Shown: positions 9,945-20,836, counted from the stretch's first letter. The stretch: DNA of 64,000 bases from Rhizomys pruinosus (GCA_009823505.1 VZQC01005680.1:1935662-1999661); one strand, 5' to 3'. A program made the numbers and translations. Notes: generated by a model not told the origin, from the letters alone.

Positions 9945-10158
9945 GGCTAGAGAGATGGCTCAGCGATTAACAACACTGGCTGCTCTTACAGAGGGCCCAG
10001 GTTCCATTCCCAGCACCCACATGGTGGCTAATAACCATACAGTTCCAGGGGATCTGACACCTTCTTCTGTCCCCCACAGGCATTGCATGACACAGGTGCA
10101 TTTACACATTATATACAGGCAAAACACTCATACACATAAAATAAAAATATAAATCAAA
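9945..10158 (+). mobile_element. B2/B3 SINE nested in RSINE1
   Basis: GGGGCTAGAGAGATGGCTCA head, CACTCATACACATAAAATAA tail, lying between the two RSINE1 parts. Confidence 0.9.
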
Positions 10159-10169
10159 AAAGGTTAATC

Positions 10170-10345
10170 TTGGCATGTCAAGCAAGCATCTATAATCTCA
10201 GCACTCCTGGAGAGAGATGGAAGGCAGAGACAGAGGAAGTGCAGGAATCTCACTGTAAGCTAGCCTGGTATATACAGCAGAAGAGGCTGCTTCAAACAAG
10301 GTAGGTGAGGGCCAACACCCAAGGTTGCCCTTAGCCCCATCCACG
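10170..10345 (+). mobile_element. RSINE1-like SINE, 3' part
   Basis: CATCTATAATCTCAGCACTC to CACCCAAGGTTGCCCTTAG, continuing the element begun at 9847. Confidence 0.65.
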
Positions 10346-11040
10346 CACCACGGCACACCCATTCCCATGTTCCCACCCACCAATATATATCATAATTTTC
10401 GGTAAGATCCATCATACTCCTCCAATTCTGAATGTGCTGATCAAAGAAGTGGACCTTCCCTACCCCATAGATCAGTTCACAAATCCTGAACACATTGAAG
10501 GGCTATTCTTTCCTTTTGAGTCTAAACAACTCAAGAGAACGCTCCACCAAGTTGGCATGGTGACCAGAAAGTCTTGCTAGATATCATGTGAGTTCATGAT
10601 TCTGCAACTAGCTAGTGAGCATGTTCAATCCCAAGAGGAGCCCAAATCTGTCAGATGCTGGGGCGCCCCAACTCTGCCTCCCCAGGACCCAGGACCTGCA
10701 GTTACCAGCTGGATCACAGAGCATACGTGGCAGGGTATGCGGCATTCTCAAACTGTTACCCATGAGGCTCTGGGTTATGGAGTTTAAGCTAGCAATAAAA
10801 CAGATTTCCTGCAAATGTCAAATCTTGATTAATGGCCCCAAAGACACCTCTCTTCCTGTCAATGGCCAAAAAGTCTAGAAGCAAAATCCTCTGCTACTAT
10901 CAATTCTGAAGCAAAAGAGCAGGCGGGAGAGGCCATTAAAGGTTCCCTTGACTTTGTATAAGTGATTCTCCAAATGTGACCAAGGGCCAGCAGCCTCAGC
11001 ATGACTTAGCAGTGTGTTGTTAGTCAAATATGAAGATTCA
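10346..11040. other. Low-repeat intronic sequence
   Basis: No repeat or exon recognised. Confidence 0.5.
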
Positions 11041-11170
11041 AGGCTGGAAAGATGACTCGGGAGGTAAAAGTGCTTGCTGCCAAGATCGATAGCCTGTTTG
11101 ATGGCAGGAGCTCACTGTAAAAGTAGGAAAGAAATGACTCCAAAGTTGTCCTCTGACCTCCGTCAGGTTC
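11041..11170 (+). mobile_element. tRNA-derived SINE, GGAAGGAGAGA subtype
   Basis: GGCTGGAAAGATGACTCGGG head, AAGTTGTCCTCTGACCTCCG before the microsatellite. Confidence 0.75.
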
Positions 11171-11190
11171 ACACACACACACACACACAC

Positions 11191-11234
<44 letters not shown>

Positions 11235-11264
11235 TAATATATATATATACACATATATATAATT
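11169..11264. repeat. (AC)n then (AT)n microsatellite
   Basis: AC units to about 11193, then AT units with short interruptions. Confidence 0.95.
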
Positions 11265-11389
11265 AAAAATTCACAATACAGATTCAGGAGCCACTCATGA
11301 CCTGTTGAATGAGAAACTCAAGTGGAACCCAGACTACTAAACTACACATGCTTATTAAAGGTCACAAAGAATGCAGTGGAAACACAATC

Positions 11390-11494
11390 ACTAGAAGTCA
11401 GGTAGGGCATGTATATTCCAGGGAAGGGATTCAAACTCAGGTCCTCATGCTTATGAGGCAAGTACTTTACCTATGGAGCCATCTCCCCCAACCC
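11390..11494 (-). mobile_element. RSINE1/B4-type SINE fragment
   Basis: TTCAAACTCAGGTCCTCATG, AAGTACTTTACC and GGAGCCATCTCCCCCAACC match a reversed tRNA-like head. Confidence 0.65.
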
Positions 11495-11559
11495 CCTTGG
11501 GATATTAAAAAAAAAAAAGATGTACATGATGAATAAACAGAAAAGAAATCCTCAACTCA

Positions 11560-11895
11560 AAATTAGAAAGTATGTAAGATAAATAAGTAAATAACCAAAT
11601 AGAATTCTAGAAATGAAAGTGTCCTGGAGCTGGCAAATGAGTCAGCAAAGTTCAGGGTAAATTGGTAGAAAATATCACATTTAGAGATAGAAGGAGAAGA
11701 AAATTGATGAGAAGTAAACACAGCTTCACAGGTCTGTGTGACAACACCAATCAATTCACAATGCACACTATTGGAGTCCCATAGGAAAGGAGACGAATAA
11801 CAGCAGAAAAGGGGTAAAGAGGCATGTCCATTCCTCCCAAGTTTAGTGAGCATCACACTGATAGACTTAAGATCAATGAAACCCACAAGTTAAAA
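11560..11895 (+). mobile_element. Old L1 fragment (ORF1 region), part 1
   Basis: AGAATTCTAGAAATGAAAGT, TTGGAGTCCCATAGGAAAGG and AAGATCAATGAAACCCAC line up in order with the ORF1 region of old mammalian L1. Interrupted by two B1s. Confidence 0.65.
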
Positions 11896-11904
11896 TCTTG
11901 AAAA

Positions 11905-12030
11905 CAAACTTCTGGTGTGGTGGTGCACAAAGGAAGAGGCAGGCAGCTCTCTGTGAGGTTGAAGCCAGCCTGCTCTACATGGCAAGTTACAGGCCAGGTA
12001 GAGCTATAGGAAGACCCTGTCTCAAAAAGA
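11905..12030 (+). mobile_element. B1 SINE
   Basis: TCTGGTGTGGTGGTGCACAA to AAGACCCTGTCTCAAAAAG, inserted in L1; lacks part of the left body. Confidence 0.83.
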
Positions 12031-12037
12031 AATAAAT

Positions 12038-12230
12038 AGCTGGGCGTGGTGACCCACACCTTTAGTCCCAGCACTTGAGAGGCAGAGGCAGGCAGATCTC
12101 TGTGGGTTCAAGAACAGCCTGGTCTACATAGTGATTTCCAGGCCAGCTGGGGTTATAGAGAGACCCTGTGTCAAAAAGACCAATGAATGAATGAATGAAT
12201 AAACAAACAAACAAACAAATAAATACCTAA
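12038..12230 (+). mobile_element. B1 SINE with AATG/AAAC tail
   Basis: GCTGGGCGTGGTGACCCACA to GAGACCCTGTGTCAAAAAG, then AATGAATGAATG and AAACAAACAAAC. Confidence 0.93.
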
Positions 12231-12440
12231 AAACAGAGAGAAATGATACATGACATACAGGGGAACAATAATCAGCAAGTGCTGAATTTCTCATCTGAGG
12301 CTGTGCAGGCCAGAAGAGTGTGGTGGGATCTTTAAAACGCAGCAAAATCAATCCTTCAAATATAAAAATGAAATAGAGATGACTCATGTGAACAAAGTTA
12401 GAGAATTTTTCACAAGCAAAATTATACTATAAGACATTTT
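12231..12440 (+). mobile_element. Old L1 fragment, part 2
   Basis: AACAATAATCAGCAAGTGCT, GAATTTCTCATCTGAGGCTG and GGCCAGAAGAGTGTGGTGG continue the L1 colinearly. It may continue to about 12700 beyond the B2. Confidence 0.6.
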
Positions 12441-12628
12441 AGGGTCTGGAGAGATGGCTCTGTGGTTACAACCACTGGCTACTCTTTCAAAGGACCTGAG
12501 TTCAGTTCCCAGCACCCACATGGTGGCTCACAGCTGTCTGTAACTCCAGTTCCAGGGGATCCAATGCCCTCTTCTGTCCTTCTTGGGCACTGCCCTCGGG
12601 TGCACACACAAAATAAAATAAATCTTTT
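12441..12628 (+). mobile_element. B2/B3 SINE
   Basis: GGTCTGGAGAGATGGCTCTG head to AAAATAAAATAAATCTTTTG tail. Confidence 0.9.
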
Positions 12629-12699
12629 GAAGGAATTTCCTTCCCAAAGGGATAACAATGCCTCCAGATTATATCTCAAATATTCAAAGACTAAAGAAC

Positions 12700-13215
12700 A
12701 CTAGAAAAGACACAACACAGTCATCTCTGAATTAACTGGAGAACACCAGAAATGAGGTATTCAAAAGACTAGCTAAATTGTCAGGCTGGCAAACCTTACT
12801 TCCCCCTGCTTGCCCTCCTCCTCAAATTGGATACAAGAAAGTCCACGTTTCAAGTCAAATTTTAATATACATTTAACAGTTCTATAACTCTTTCCAAAAC
12901 ATTTGAAAAATCCAAACCTACATGAAGAAACCTGTTCCCAGTCCATACATTCTGTTCAGCACATTCTACCCGCTATTGGGTAAACAGTCATAATCCACCA
13001 AGCTATATTCAGTTAGGTGCCTTTATTCTTCATAGTAAGAGCAAAGACAAGAAACCCATGTATACTCACAGCTGTGTATCCAATGGGAAACCCAGAGGCA
13101 ATAGCAAAGTCCAGTAAACACGAACTCCTGCTCTTAGCTCTGTCTCCTTGGTAACTGGAGCTTGGCAGGTACTTTGGCCCAAGCAATCTCGTCCCAGACA
13201 AAACACTTTAGGGAA
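12700..13215. other. Low-repeat intronic sequence
   Basis: No family recognised; the L1 may extend a little into the left edge. Confidence 0.45.
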
Positions 13216-13219
13216 GTTA

Positions 13220-13549
13220 TCTTAGTCTTTTTTTCTCTGGCTATGATAAAATACCCTAAATAAAAGCAACTTAAAGGACGAAGGGTTTCCTTTTAGTTAT
13301 GGTAGGGGAAGGGAAATACGAGTTCCTCATTTCTGGGAAGGCGTGGGAGCAGAAGCAGAAGGCCGGACTTGTTTGCATCTGAACTCGGGAAACAGGGATT
13401 CTTAACAGGAAATGGAACTGGGCTATAAACCCTCAAGGTCCACCACAAGTGACTGCTTCCTCTAACAAACCTCCCCAGACAGCGCCACCTGCTGGGAACC
13501 AAGTCTTCAAACACATGAGCCTGTGGGGACCATTTCACATGCAAGTCAC
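13220..13549 (-). mobile_element. LTR group A, solo
   Basis: TTTTTCTCTGGCTATGATAA to CACATGAGCCTGTGGGGACC, colinear with but diverged from the LTRs at 30173/31859. Confidence 0.72.
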
Positions 13550-13555
13550 AAGAGA

Positions 13556-13712
13556 CAGTGCTGGTGACTTGTCAGCAAACGGGCTGGGTTTCTCATCACT
13601 GTAACCTAGCAGTAAATGATGGAAGGAAAGGTTTATCTTGGTTCATGGTTTCAGAGAGATCAGTCCATCATGGTGGGAAAGATCTGGTAGCATTCTTCAG
13701 TCCATGGTGGTG
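13556..13712 (-). mobile_element. LTR group A, part 1 of an interrupted copy
   Basis: GGTTTATCTTGGTTCATGGT and CAGTCCATCATGGTGGGAAA are group A landmarks. The copy resumes at 14126 after a group B LTR. Confidence 0.65.
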
Positions 13713-14125
13713 TGTATTAGTTTGGTTTCTCTGTTGCTGTAAAAAATCATTCTGACCAAAAGCAGGTTTGGGTCAGATCCTTGGGGAGGACAGAATTTGT
13801 TGCACCTTACTCTTCACAGTGACAGTCCATCTTTGCAGGAACTCAGGCAGGAGCTTAAGCAGGGCAGGAACCTGGAGGCAGGAACTGAAGCTCAGACCAT
13901 GGAGGAACGCTGCTCACTGGCTTGCTCCTCTGAGCTGTGCTCAGCCTGCTTTCGGATACAACCCAGATCACCTGCCCAGCACTACCCACAGTGGACTTGC
14001 CCCCCCCCATCACTCTACTACCAAGAAAATGCATCACAGACATGATCACAGTCCAATTGGATAGAGGAAATTCCCCAATTAAGGTTGCCTCTTCAGGTGT
14101 GTCAAGCTGACAACTGAAGCATGCT
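13713..14125 (-). mobile_element. ERVL-like solo LTR, group B, nested
   Basis: GTATTAGTTTGGTTTCTCTG to GTGTCAAGCTGACAACTG, inserted in a group A LTR. Confidence 0.78.
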
Positions 14126-14305
14126 GGGAATGTATGGCAGGAACCATTCACCAAAACCAGGTGCCAGCTACCTTCCCAATAAGCCAGCCCCAGTGACCCA
14201 CTTCCTGCATCTAGATCTCTCCTCCTAAGAGTTCCACAGCCTCCCAAAGCAAACCTGCCAGCTGGGAACTAAGCACTCAAAAATGAGTTTATGGAGGGCA
14301 TTTCA
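14126..14305 (-). mobile_element. LTR group A, part 2 of an interrupted copy
   Basis: CCCCAGTGACCCACTTCCTG and GGAGGGCATTTCATATTGC complete the copy begun at 13556. Confidence 0.65.
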
Positions 14306-14676
14306 TATTGCAAGCATGAGAGTTGGTATGTCTTATATACTCTCAGATTCTCTCAGGTCTCAGCAGACTGCAAGTACTCCATGTGTGCCTGCTGGGTAAA
14401 ATTCAATAAATGCCAAGTCCTGCCTGCCTACCCTAACTCCGCAGAGAGAACCAAGTGCCTCAGCCCACCTCACTCCCAGCATGCTTCAAAACACATCAAA
14501 ATTTGGCTGCCTCTGCATGAGCTCAGAGTATGAAGCAGACTTCTGTGAAGACCTGAGTAGACCAAGAAATCCTACTCAACTCAAAAGTAGCTGAAAAGTC
14601 CTAGGAAACTCTTGTTCATTCCTAGAGTAAGCTATATCTGTGGTTTGCAGCTCCGCAAGCTGTGCTGACCTCCTGT
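14306..14676. other. Low-repeat intronic sequence
   Basis: No repeat or exon recognised. Confidence 0.5.
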
Positions 14677-15082
14677 GTTGGACAGCTTCAGCTGTCAGCT
14701 TGACCTACCTGGGAAGAGGGAGCGTCAGTTGGGGAATTTCTCTATTGGACTGGTCCACGGGCATGTCTGTGATGCATTTTCTTGATTGTTGAGTGGTGTG
14801 GGAAGACCCAGTCCACTGTGGGTGGTGCCATCTCTGGGCAGGTGGTTCTGGGTTGTATAAGAAAGCAGGCTGGACACAGGCCAGAGGAGCGAGCCAGAAA
14901 GAAGCCTTCCTCTGTGCTCTCTGGTTCTTTTCCTGCCTCCAGGTTCCTGCCCTGCCTGCCCTTGGGACATATAAGTCAAATAACTCTTTCCTCCTCAAGT
15001 TGGTTTTGGTCAGAGTATTTTTTTTCTTCTTTTTTCTTGGTCAGAGTATTTTATCACAGCCATAGAGAAACAAGCCAGAACA
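14677..15082 (+). mobile_element. ERVL-like solo LTR, group B
   Basis: CAGCTGTCAGCTTGACCTAC to GTATTTTATCACAGCCATAG. Contains a local duplication of TTGGTCAGAGTATTTT at about 15007 and 15038. Confidence 0.78.
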
Positions 15083-15273
15083 CGTGATGTCCCTTAACAA
15101 GTCAAAGGGACCCCAAACCAAATCATCCTCAGCAGCTCCCCTTTCATTTGCAGACTGTATTTATCACCCTCTCCATCAACGACGCCCTCTTCCTGGACCC
15201 ACGAAGCAGGAACCTGGGTGTTATCCCAGACCCTGTGTTCTTCCTCATTCTCCACATCCAACTACCTTATCTT
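15083..15273. other. Short non-repeat stretch
   Basis: No feature recognised. Confidence 0.5.
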
Positions 15274-15350
15274 ATTGTATTTGTTTTCCATCACTATCAT
15301 GAAATACCTGAAGCTGAGTAAAATAAAAGCTTATTTAAGCTCATAGTTCT
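15274..15350 (-). mobile_element. LTR group A-like fragment, part 1
   Basis: TGTATTTGTTTTCCATCACT then TATCATGAAATACCTGAAG. Resumes at 15723 after the nested LTR. Confidence 0.55.
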
Positions 15351-15722
15351 TACATTAGTTACTTCCCTTATTGCTTAAACAAAAGACCTCACAAAAGGAA
15401 GAGTTTATTAATATGCTGGTTCATAGTCAGAGGGAAGATGAAGGCACAGTCCATCATGGCGGAAGGCATGGCGGCAGGAGCGTGAGGCTCACATGGCCTC
15501 CACAGTCAGGAAGCAGAGACATGCATGCTGGTGCTCAGCTCGCTTTCTCCCTTTTATTCAGTCCAGTACCCCAGCCCATGGGATGAAGTATGAGATGCCC
15601 ACATTTAGAGTCTTCTCTCCTCAATTAACTCAACCTAAAAACTCTCTCATTGACATGCTGAGAGATTTGTCTCCCGGGTGATTCTAGATCTCATAGGGTT
15701 GACAATCAAGATTAACCATCAC
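15351..15722 (-). mobile_element. ERVL/MLT2-like solo LTR, group D, nested
   Basis: A 372-bp unit flanked by AGTTCT (15345-15350 and 15723-15728). On the minus strand it begins TGTGATGGTTAATCTTGATT, like MLT2-type ERVL LTRs. Related to 42556-42865. Confidence 0.75.
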
Positions 15723-15830
15723 AGTTCTGGAAGTTCAAATAATGGCATGGGTTTTTTCTTCAGCTCTAGTGAAGACTGTGGTATGCTCAAGGCAAGAGAC
15801 AGCATAGCAAGATAGAAAGCCAGAAGGATG
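15723..15830 (-). mobile_element. LTR group A-like fragment, part 2
   Basis: TTCTGGAAGTTCAAATAATG to GGCAAGAGACAGCATAGC, the continuation of the piece at 15274. Confidence 0.45.
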
Positions 15831-15869
15831 GAGGATCCAGGATATTCTTCCTAAAACAGCCTTCTCAAG

Positions 15870-16062
15870 ATGCTGAGGAGATAACCCAGTTGGTAAAGTG
15901 CTTGCCTTGCATACAATTCCCCCAAAACCCAGGTTTTTAAAAAATGCTGGACAAAGTTGTAATCCCAGTACTGAGGAGAGACCACCAATCCCTTGGGTGC
16001 TCTGACCGAGCAGCTGAGCCTATTGGTGTGCTCCAGGCAGTGAGAGATCATGTCTCAAAAAA
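15870..16062 (+). mobile_element. RSINE1-like SINE
   Basis: GCTGAGGAGATAACCCAGTT head, AAGTTGTAATCCCAGTACTG and GATCATGTCTCAAAAAAC. Confidence 0.65.
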
Positions 16063-16495
16063 CAGCCATGTTTATTGCAGCTCTCTTCACAATAGGGAAA
16101 AGCTGGAACCAACCCAAGTGCCCCTCAACTAAGGAGTAGAGAAAATGTGGTACATCTACACAATGGAGTTCTATGCAGCGGTAAAGAATGATGATATCAT
16201 GAACTTTGCAGGTAAATGGATGAAACTAGAAGATATCATGCTAAGTGAAGTAACACAGTCCCAGAAAAACAAAAGATAAATGGTATCCCTCATCTATGGA
16301 TGCTAGCACCAAGTACCTAGTTGTAAGGCAAACTGAGCAACATAAATGTTATAGTCCTCATGATCCGAACACAACTGTGTTCTTATATTATGAATCCCTA
16401 GACAGGTTTTAGAACTAACCTACCATTTATTTTCACTCTGTGGATATTTGGTATATGATGGTGGGTGTGTATACATATTTTAGAGTAACATAAAG
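16063..16495 (+). mobile_element. L1 3' end (ORF2 C-terminus and 3' UTR)
   Basis: TTTATTGCAGCTCTCTTCAC, AGAAAATGTGGTACATCTAC, CACAATGGAGTTCTATGCAG and AAATGGATGAAACTAGAAGA are in L1 order. It may extend into the next few hundred bases. Confidence 0.88.
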
Positions 16496-16926
16496 TTAAA
16501 ACGAAAAAAGGTGAATCAAGAAATATGATATGGAAATAATACAGAGTTTGTTTTCAGAAGACATAATTTTAGTATAGGTGCAATGTATCAGACTGGTGTA
16601 ACTTAACCTTTCTGGGTGCTTAGTGACCGTACTTAATACCCATACCAATTTGGCCGAGGGACCTAAGGGATAACTTTGTTCCTTGCCCTCAGAGGTCAAC
16701 TAAGCCTCAGGGGACTATGCATGGGGGCACCTCCTGAAATGTCCTACAAATGTGAGTCACCAGTCTTCCTCTGCAGGGAGGCCGTGGAGATCCACTAATG
16801 GGACTTCAGTCAGTGTCCAGTCTATAAAAAGGAAAGTCTGCTCATGTTTCAAAAAGAGAAGCCTGATCTAGAAAGATCTAACTTTGTCTTCGAGTGGATG
16901 GAACTTGTGATTGAAAAGCCAAAAGG
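16496..16926. other. Intronic sequence, possibly L1 3' UTR
   Basis: No independent feature recognised; it follows an L1 end without a clear poly-A junction. Confidence 0.4.
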
Positions 16927-17150
16927 AGGGGCTGGAGAGATGGCCTAGTGGTTAAGAGCACCGACTGCTCTGGCAGTGGACCTGGGTTTGATCCCCACCA
17001 CCCACATGGCGGATGGGAACCGTCTTTAACTCCAGTTCCAGGGGAATCTGACACCCTCTTCTGACCTCCCCGGCATTGCATGACATGGGTGCACAAACCT
17101 ACATGCAGATAGTACAATCATACACATACAAAATAAATAAAATTAAAAAA
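16927..17150 (+). mobile_element. B2 SINE without the 17-bp duplication
   Basis: GGGGCTGGAGAGATGGCCTA head to AAAATAAATAAAATTAAAAA. TSD AAAAGCCAAAAGG at 16914-16926 and 17151-17163. Confidence 0.95.
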
Positions 17151-17163
17151 AAAAGCCAAAAGG

Positions 17164-17655
17164 TGCCAGCCCCCCCCCCAAAAAAAAAACCCTGAGTGAC
17201 CCCTGAGGACCAGATCCTCAACCGACCTTGAGAAAACAAAAACCTTGGTTAATCTGGGCTAACTGTGTGGCCTTAAGTATCCAAAAGGAAAGTATAACCA
17301 GAAATAAATAATCAGTAAGGTCTGAGAAATTATACTTCAAATATAAAACTTGAGAATCCTCCAAACCTTCAATGCCAGATGGAGACTACTGAGATATCCA
17401 GCTTGTAGACTGAGTGGCTACTGGGATTTCAGCCTCTTCAGAGTGTAGACTGCCATTGTTGGACTACTCAGGCTGTGTCATGGAGGCCAATGCAGGAAGA
17501 TCAAGACAACACACATGCTTGCTGGACCTCATTTGTGTGTGACCATGTTGGGGAGGGACCCCATTGTGGAGCACAGGGACAAGATTGATGGTTGTTTGGA
17601 CTTGCCAAGGAGGAACCTTCAAGCACTTCCTTGGGGAAAACATGACATCTTTAGC

Positions 17656-17690
<35 letters not shown>

Positions 17691-17890
17691 GAAAAAAAAA
17701 GAAAGAAAATCCTCCAACTCAGGTGATCTGTGTATGTATGCATGTATATATTTATGTATGTGTGTATATATATTGAAGCAATGCAAGTTGGAGAAAAAAA
17801 TGAAATTTCCATGTTAAAGTAGCACTGTATTTGATGCTTTTTTGGTATCACAAGTTTCATTTATGTTATTTTGATGCTATGTGTATTATA
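17164..17890 (+). repeat. Unclassified dispersed repeat, copy 2
   Basis: Colinear with 7284-7900. Relative to copy 1 it lacks the stretch between about 7471 and 7610, joining at a GA shared by both breakpoints. Contains a GAAAA-rich run at 17655-17710. Confidence 0.6.
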
Positions 17891-17904
17891 AAGTTTAAAA
17901 AAAA

Positions 17905-18025
17905 CAAGTTAGACAGCACTTGAGGAACAACAACTGAGGGTGTCCTCTGGCCTCACTTGCATGTATACACATGCCCACACACCTGCCCACATGAAAACAT
18001 GCACACACATACATAAAAAGAAGCA
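17905..18025 (+). mobile_element. RSINE1 3'-end fragment
   Basis: GAGGAACAACAACTGAGGGT, GTCCTCTGGCCTCACTTGC, then ACACATGCCCACAC. Confidence 0.6.
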
Positions 18026-18189
18026 GGGACTGTTTTCTGTCCTCTTGAAGTTGTGCCTGCTTAATGAACTGAATGTGTGAGAGGGAAGGTGCACGATTTC
18101 AGCTACATTATACAGTCCAGTGTCCTTCGACCCGGCCTTCTTTCTCCTTACTCACCCTTATACTCTGGAGAGCACATTGTGAAAAATCA

Positions 18190-18440
18190 CAGGCCACTCC
18201 TAAATGTTCCAAATTGGATTTTGGCTGATAGCCAACATCAGCCAACCAGATAAGGGTGAGAAGAGATCAGGTAAGTCGGAGACCTGCACCGCTGAGCCAC
18301 TGCAGGTGACACTAGGTAGACAAGAAATACGTTCTGCCCAAATTTCAGATCTGTAAGCGAAAATAAATACTGCTATTACTTTAGGACCCCAATTTTTGGG
18401 TCAATTTGTTACAGAGCCATAATCATTGAGATAGCCCAAC
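18190..18440 (+). mobile_element. MLT1-like MaLR LTR fragment
   Basis: CTGTAAGCGAAAATAAATAC followed by CAATTTTTGGGTCAATTTGT and TACAGAGCCATAATCATTG matches the conserved MLT1 3' end. Confidence 0.6.
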
Positions 18441-18629
18441 AAAGCTCTCTGAGCCCTCCATGCTTCAACCTGGCTGCCGCAAGAAAGTTCAGACTCACAC
18501 CATCTCACAGGTCAATACTATCAACAGACTCAATGAGCCTTCCTCAAACCATTTCATCTTCCATGTTCTTCACAGAGGGTGTCTTTAAGACACAGCCCTT
18601 GGTTCTTCATAAAGTTGTGTGGATTAAAT
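18441..18629. other. Short non-repeat stretch
   Basis: No feature recognised. Confidence 0.5.
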
Positions 18630-18745
18630 GATAGACTACTGGTTGATAGAAGATAGATGACAGATAGATGGTGATGATAGGTAGTGATGGCAGACAGATA
18701 TATAGATAGAGGATAGCTAGGTGATAGAAGATAGAAAGATAGATA

Positions 18746-18783
<38 letters not shown>

Positions 18784-18963
18784 GACCGGTAGGTATAGAG
18801 AGTTGTTAGAGAGATGGCAGAGAGAGGTAGATGATAGATGGTTGATAGATAGACAAGACAATTTATAGATAGGTGGTTCATTCATATAGAGAATTAACTG
18901 ATAGAGATAGATGAGATGATTAACTGACTGATAGATATAGATGTGTGATTCAATTAATGATAA
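18630..18963. repeat. GATA-rich tract, part 1
   Basis: Imperfect GATA/GATG units with a clean core at about 18748-18783. Interrupted by a solo LTR and resumes at 19325. Confidence 0.9.
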
Positions 18964-19324
18964 TAGTATTAGTGACTTTCCTGTTGCTGTGATAAAATAC
19001 CAGGACCAAGGCAACTTGTAGCAGGGTTTATTTGACTTATCGTTTCAGAGGGGTAAGAGTCCATCATGGCGGGGAGGCATGGTGACAGAGGTGGCCACAG
19101 CAGAAATATGAGTGTTCACATCTCCAAACAGGCACAGGAAGCTTAGAAAAACTGGAAATGCAACACAGCTTAAGAACTCTCACAGCGTGCCCCAGCACTG
19201 TGCTTCCTCCAGCGTGGCCACGCCTGCTAAAGGTTCTGCGACCCCCCCAAACGATGCCATGAACTGGGGATCAAATGCCACATTCATGGACCCTATGGGG
19301 GCCATTCCCATTCAAACCACCACA
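18964..19324 (-). mobile_element. LTR group A, solo, within GATA tract
   Basis: A 361-bp LTR flanked by the 5-bp TSD GATAA (18959-18963 and 19325-19329). Colinear with the LTRs at 30173/31859 but diverged. Confidence 0.88.
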
Positions 19325-19413
19325 GATAAATGATTGATTGGCGATAGATACATGATGGATATATGATCAATATTCAAATGATTGATAGATACAAGATTGC
19401 GAACAGGTATCTA

Positions 19414-19455
<42 letters not shown>

Positions 19456-19500
19456 TAAAAGATGGATAGATAAAAGACAGATGAGAGACAGATGGATATA
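19325..19500. repeat. GATA-rich tract part 2 with (AT)n
   Basis: GATTGATTGGCGATAGATAC-type units, an AT run at 19413-19451, then GATAAAAGATGGATAGATAA. Confidence 0.9.
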
Positions 19501-19504
19501 TTCT

Positions 19505-19895
19505 TTATTTTTGTATAGCTATGACAAAAATGCTTGAGTAGACAACTTAAGGGTAGCCATCATTTGTTTTGGCTCATGGTTCTAGAGTTTTCAGCCCATC
19601 CTTGGCTCCATGGATTCTGAGCCCATACTGAGGCAGAACATCATGGCTGCAGAGGCATCTGGTGGAGAAAGCTGTTCATTTCCTGGTAGACAGGAAGCAG
19701 TGCACAAGACAGGAATATGAGTCTAGACATTGCCTTCTAGTTCCACCCCCAGTGATCTACTTGCTCCAGTAAGGTCCCTCCACCTCAAAGTTGACAGGAC
19801 CCCCCCCCAAAAAAAAAAAAACCAGTGTTACAAGCCTGCTACCAAGTTTCAACATGTAACTCTGAGGGAGAATTTTCAGACTCAAACTGTGACAT
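19505..19895 (-). mobile_element. LTR group A-like, old copy
   Basis: TTGTATAGCTATGACAAAAA, GTTTTGGCTCATGGTTCTAG and CCCCCAGTGATCTACTTGC landmarks in order. Confidence 0.6.
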
Positions 19896-20392
19896 CATGA
19901 AATTATTTGTTAGGAAATCCTGGATTTCAGGGCAAATCTAAGACAAAGTGATATTTGCATCTGCAGTAACACTTGCTAAGCTACTATCCTGTGATACTGT
20001 GGAATCTGGGGACATGGTGACAAAGCTTCATCCTCTATTAGCTTTCACTCCAGAAAGCAGGTCTTCCATGGTATCAAGACTAGAAAGTGAGAGCATTCAA
20101 GATGACACCTGTCCCTCTTGGAGGACAGCAGAACATCATACAGGATACAGAAAGCACTGTGGTGGCTCCTAGAATCTGTTCCTCCGCCTGGTTAGCTTCC
20201 TCCACAGTTCGAATGAGCACAAACACCATCACTTCCCACCCTCTTTCCATGTTCTTTCTCTGTCCTGAGTTCTTCCTCCTCATTTGCCTTTCTCCCATCT
20301 ATTCCTCAGGTCCCTCCCACAAACATCTCCTCCCTCACTTCTACATGGAGGTAACAAACCTGAAAGACTCAGTTAAGAAGGTGGGATAAGGG
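19896..20392. other. Low-repeat intronic sequence
   Basis: No repeat or exon recognised. Open frames of up to 100 codons on both strands have no recognisable domain. Confidence 0.5.
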
Positions 20393-20620
20393 ATGGCTGG
20401 AGAGATGGTTCAGTGGTTAAGAGCACTGGCTGCTCTTGCAGAGGACCTGAGTTTGGTCCCCAGCACCCAGATAGTGGCTAACACCCATCTATAACTCCAG
20501 TTCCAGGGGATCCAATGCCCTGTTCTGACCTCCATAAGCACTGCATGACATGGGTACACTTACATATATGCAGGTAATACACTCATGCACATAAAATAAA
20601 AATAATAAATTAAAAAAGGA
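20393..20620 (+). mobile_element. B2/B3 SINE
   Basis: GGCTGGAGAGATGGTTCAGT head to CATGCACATAAAATAAAAAT. Confidence 0.92.
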
Positions 20621-20629
20621 AGATTGGAT

Positions 20630-20836
20630 GGGGCTGGTGGATGGCTTACCACACAGGCACGAGGACCTGAGTTCAGATCTTAGCACCCAAGTAAAGATCT
20701 GGGTGCAGGGGCATGCATCTGTAACCCCAGTGTTGAAGAAGGCAGAGACAGCAGGGTCCCTGGAAGTCACTTGCCAGCCAGCCTAGCTGAAGTGGCGAGC
20801 TCCAGGTTCAACGAGAGATGCTGTCTCAAAGAAGGT
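20630..20836 (+). mobile_element. RSINE1-like SINE, 5' part
   Basis: GGGGCTGGTGGATGGCTTAC to CGAGAGATGCTGTCTCAAAG. Interrupted by a B1; the 3' part is at 21005. Confidence 0.8.

Noticed and set aside
19948..20389. Overlapping 70-100 codon frames on both strands
   Set aside because: Overlap in several frames with no coding hallmark; no repeat or exon signature.
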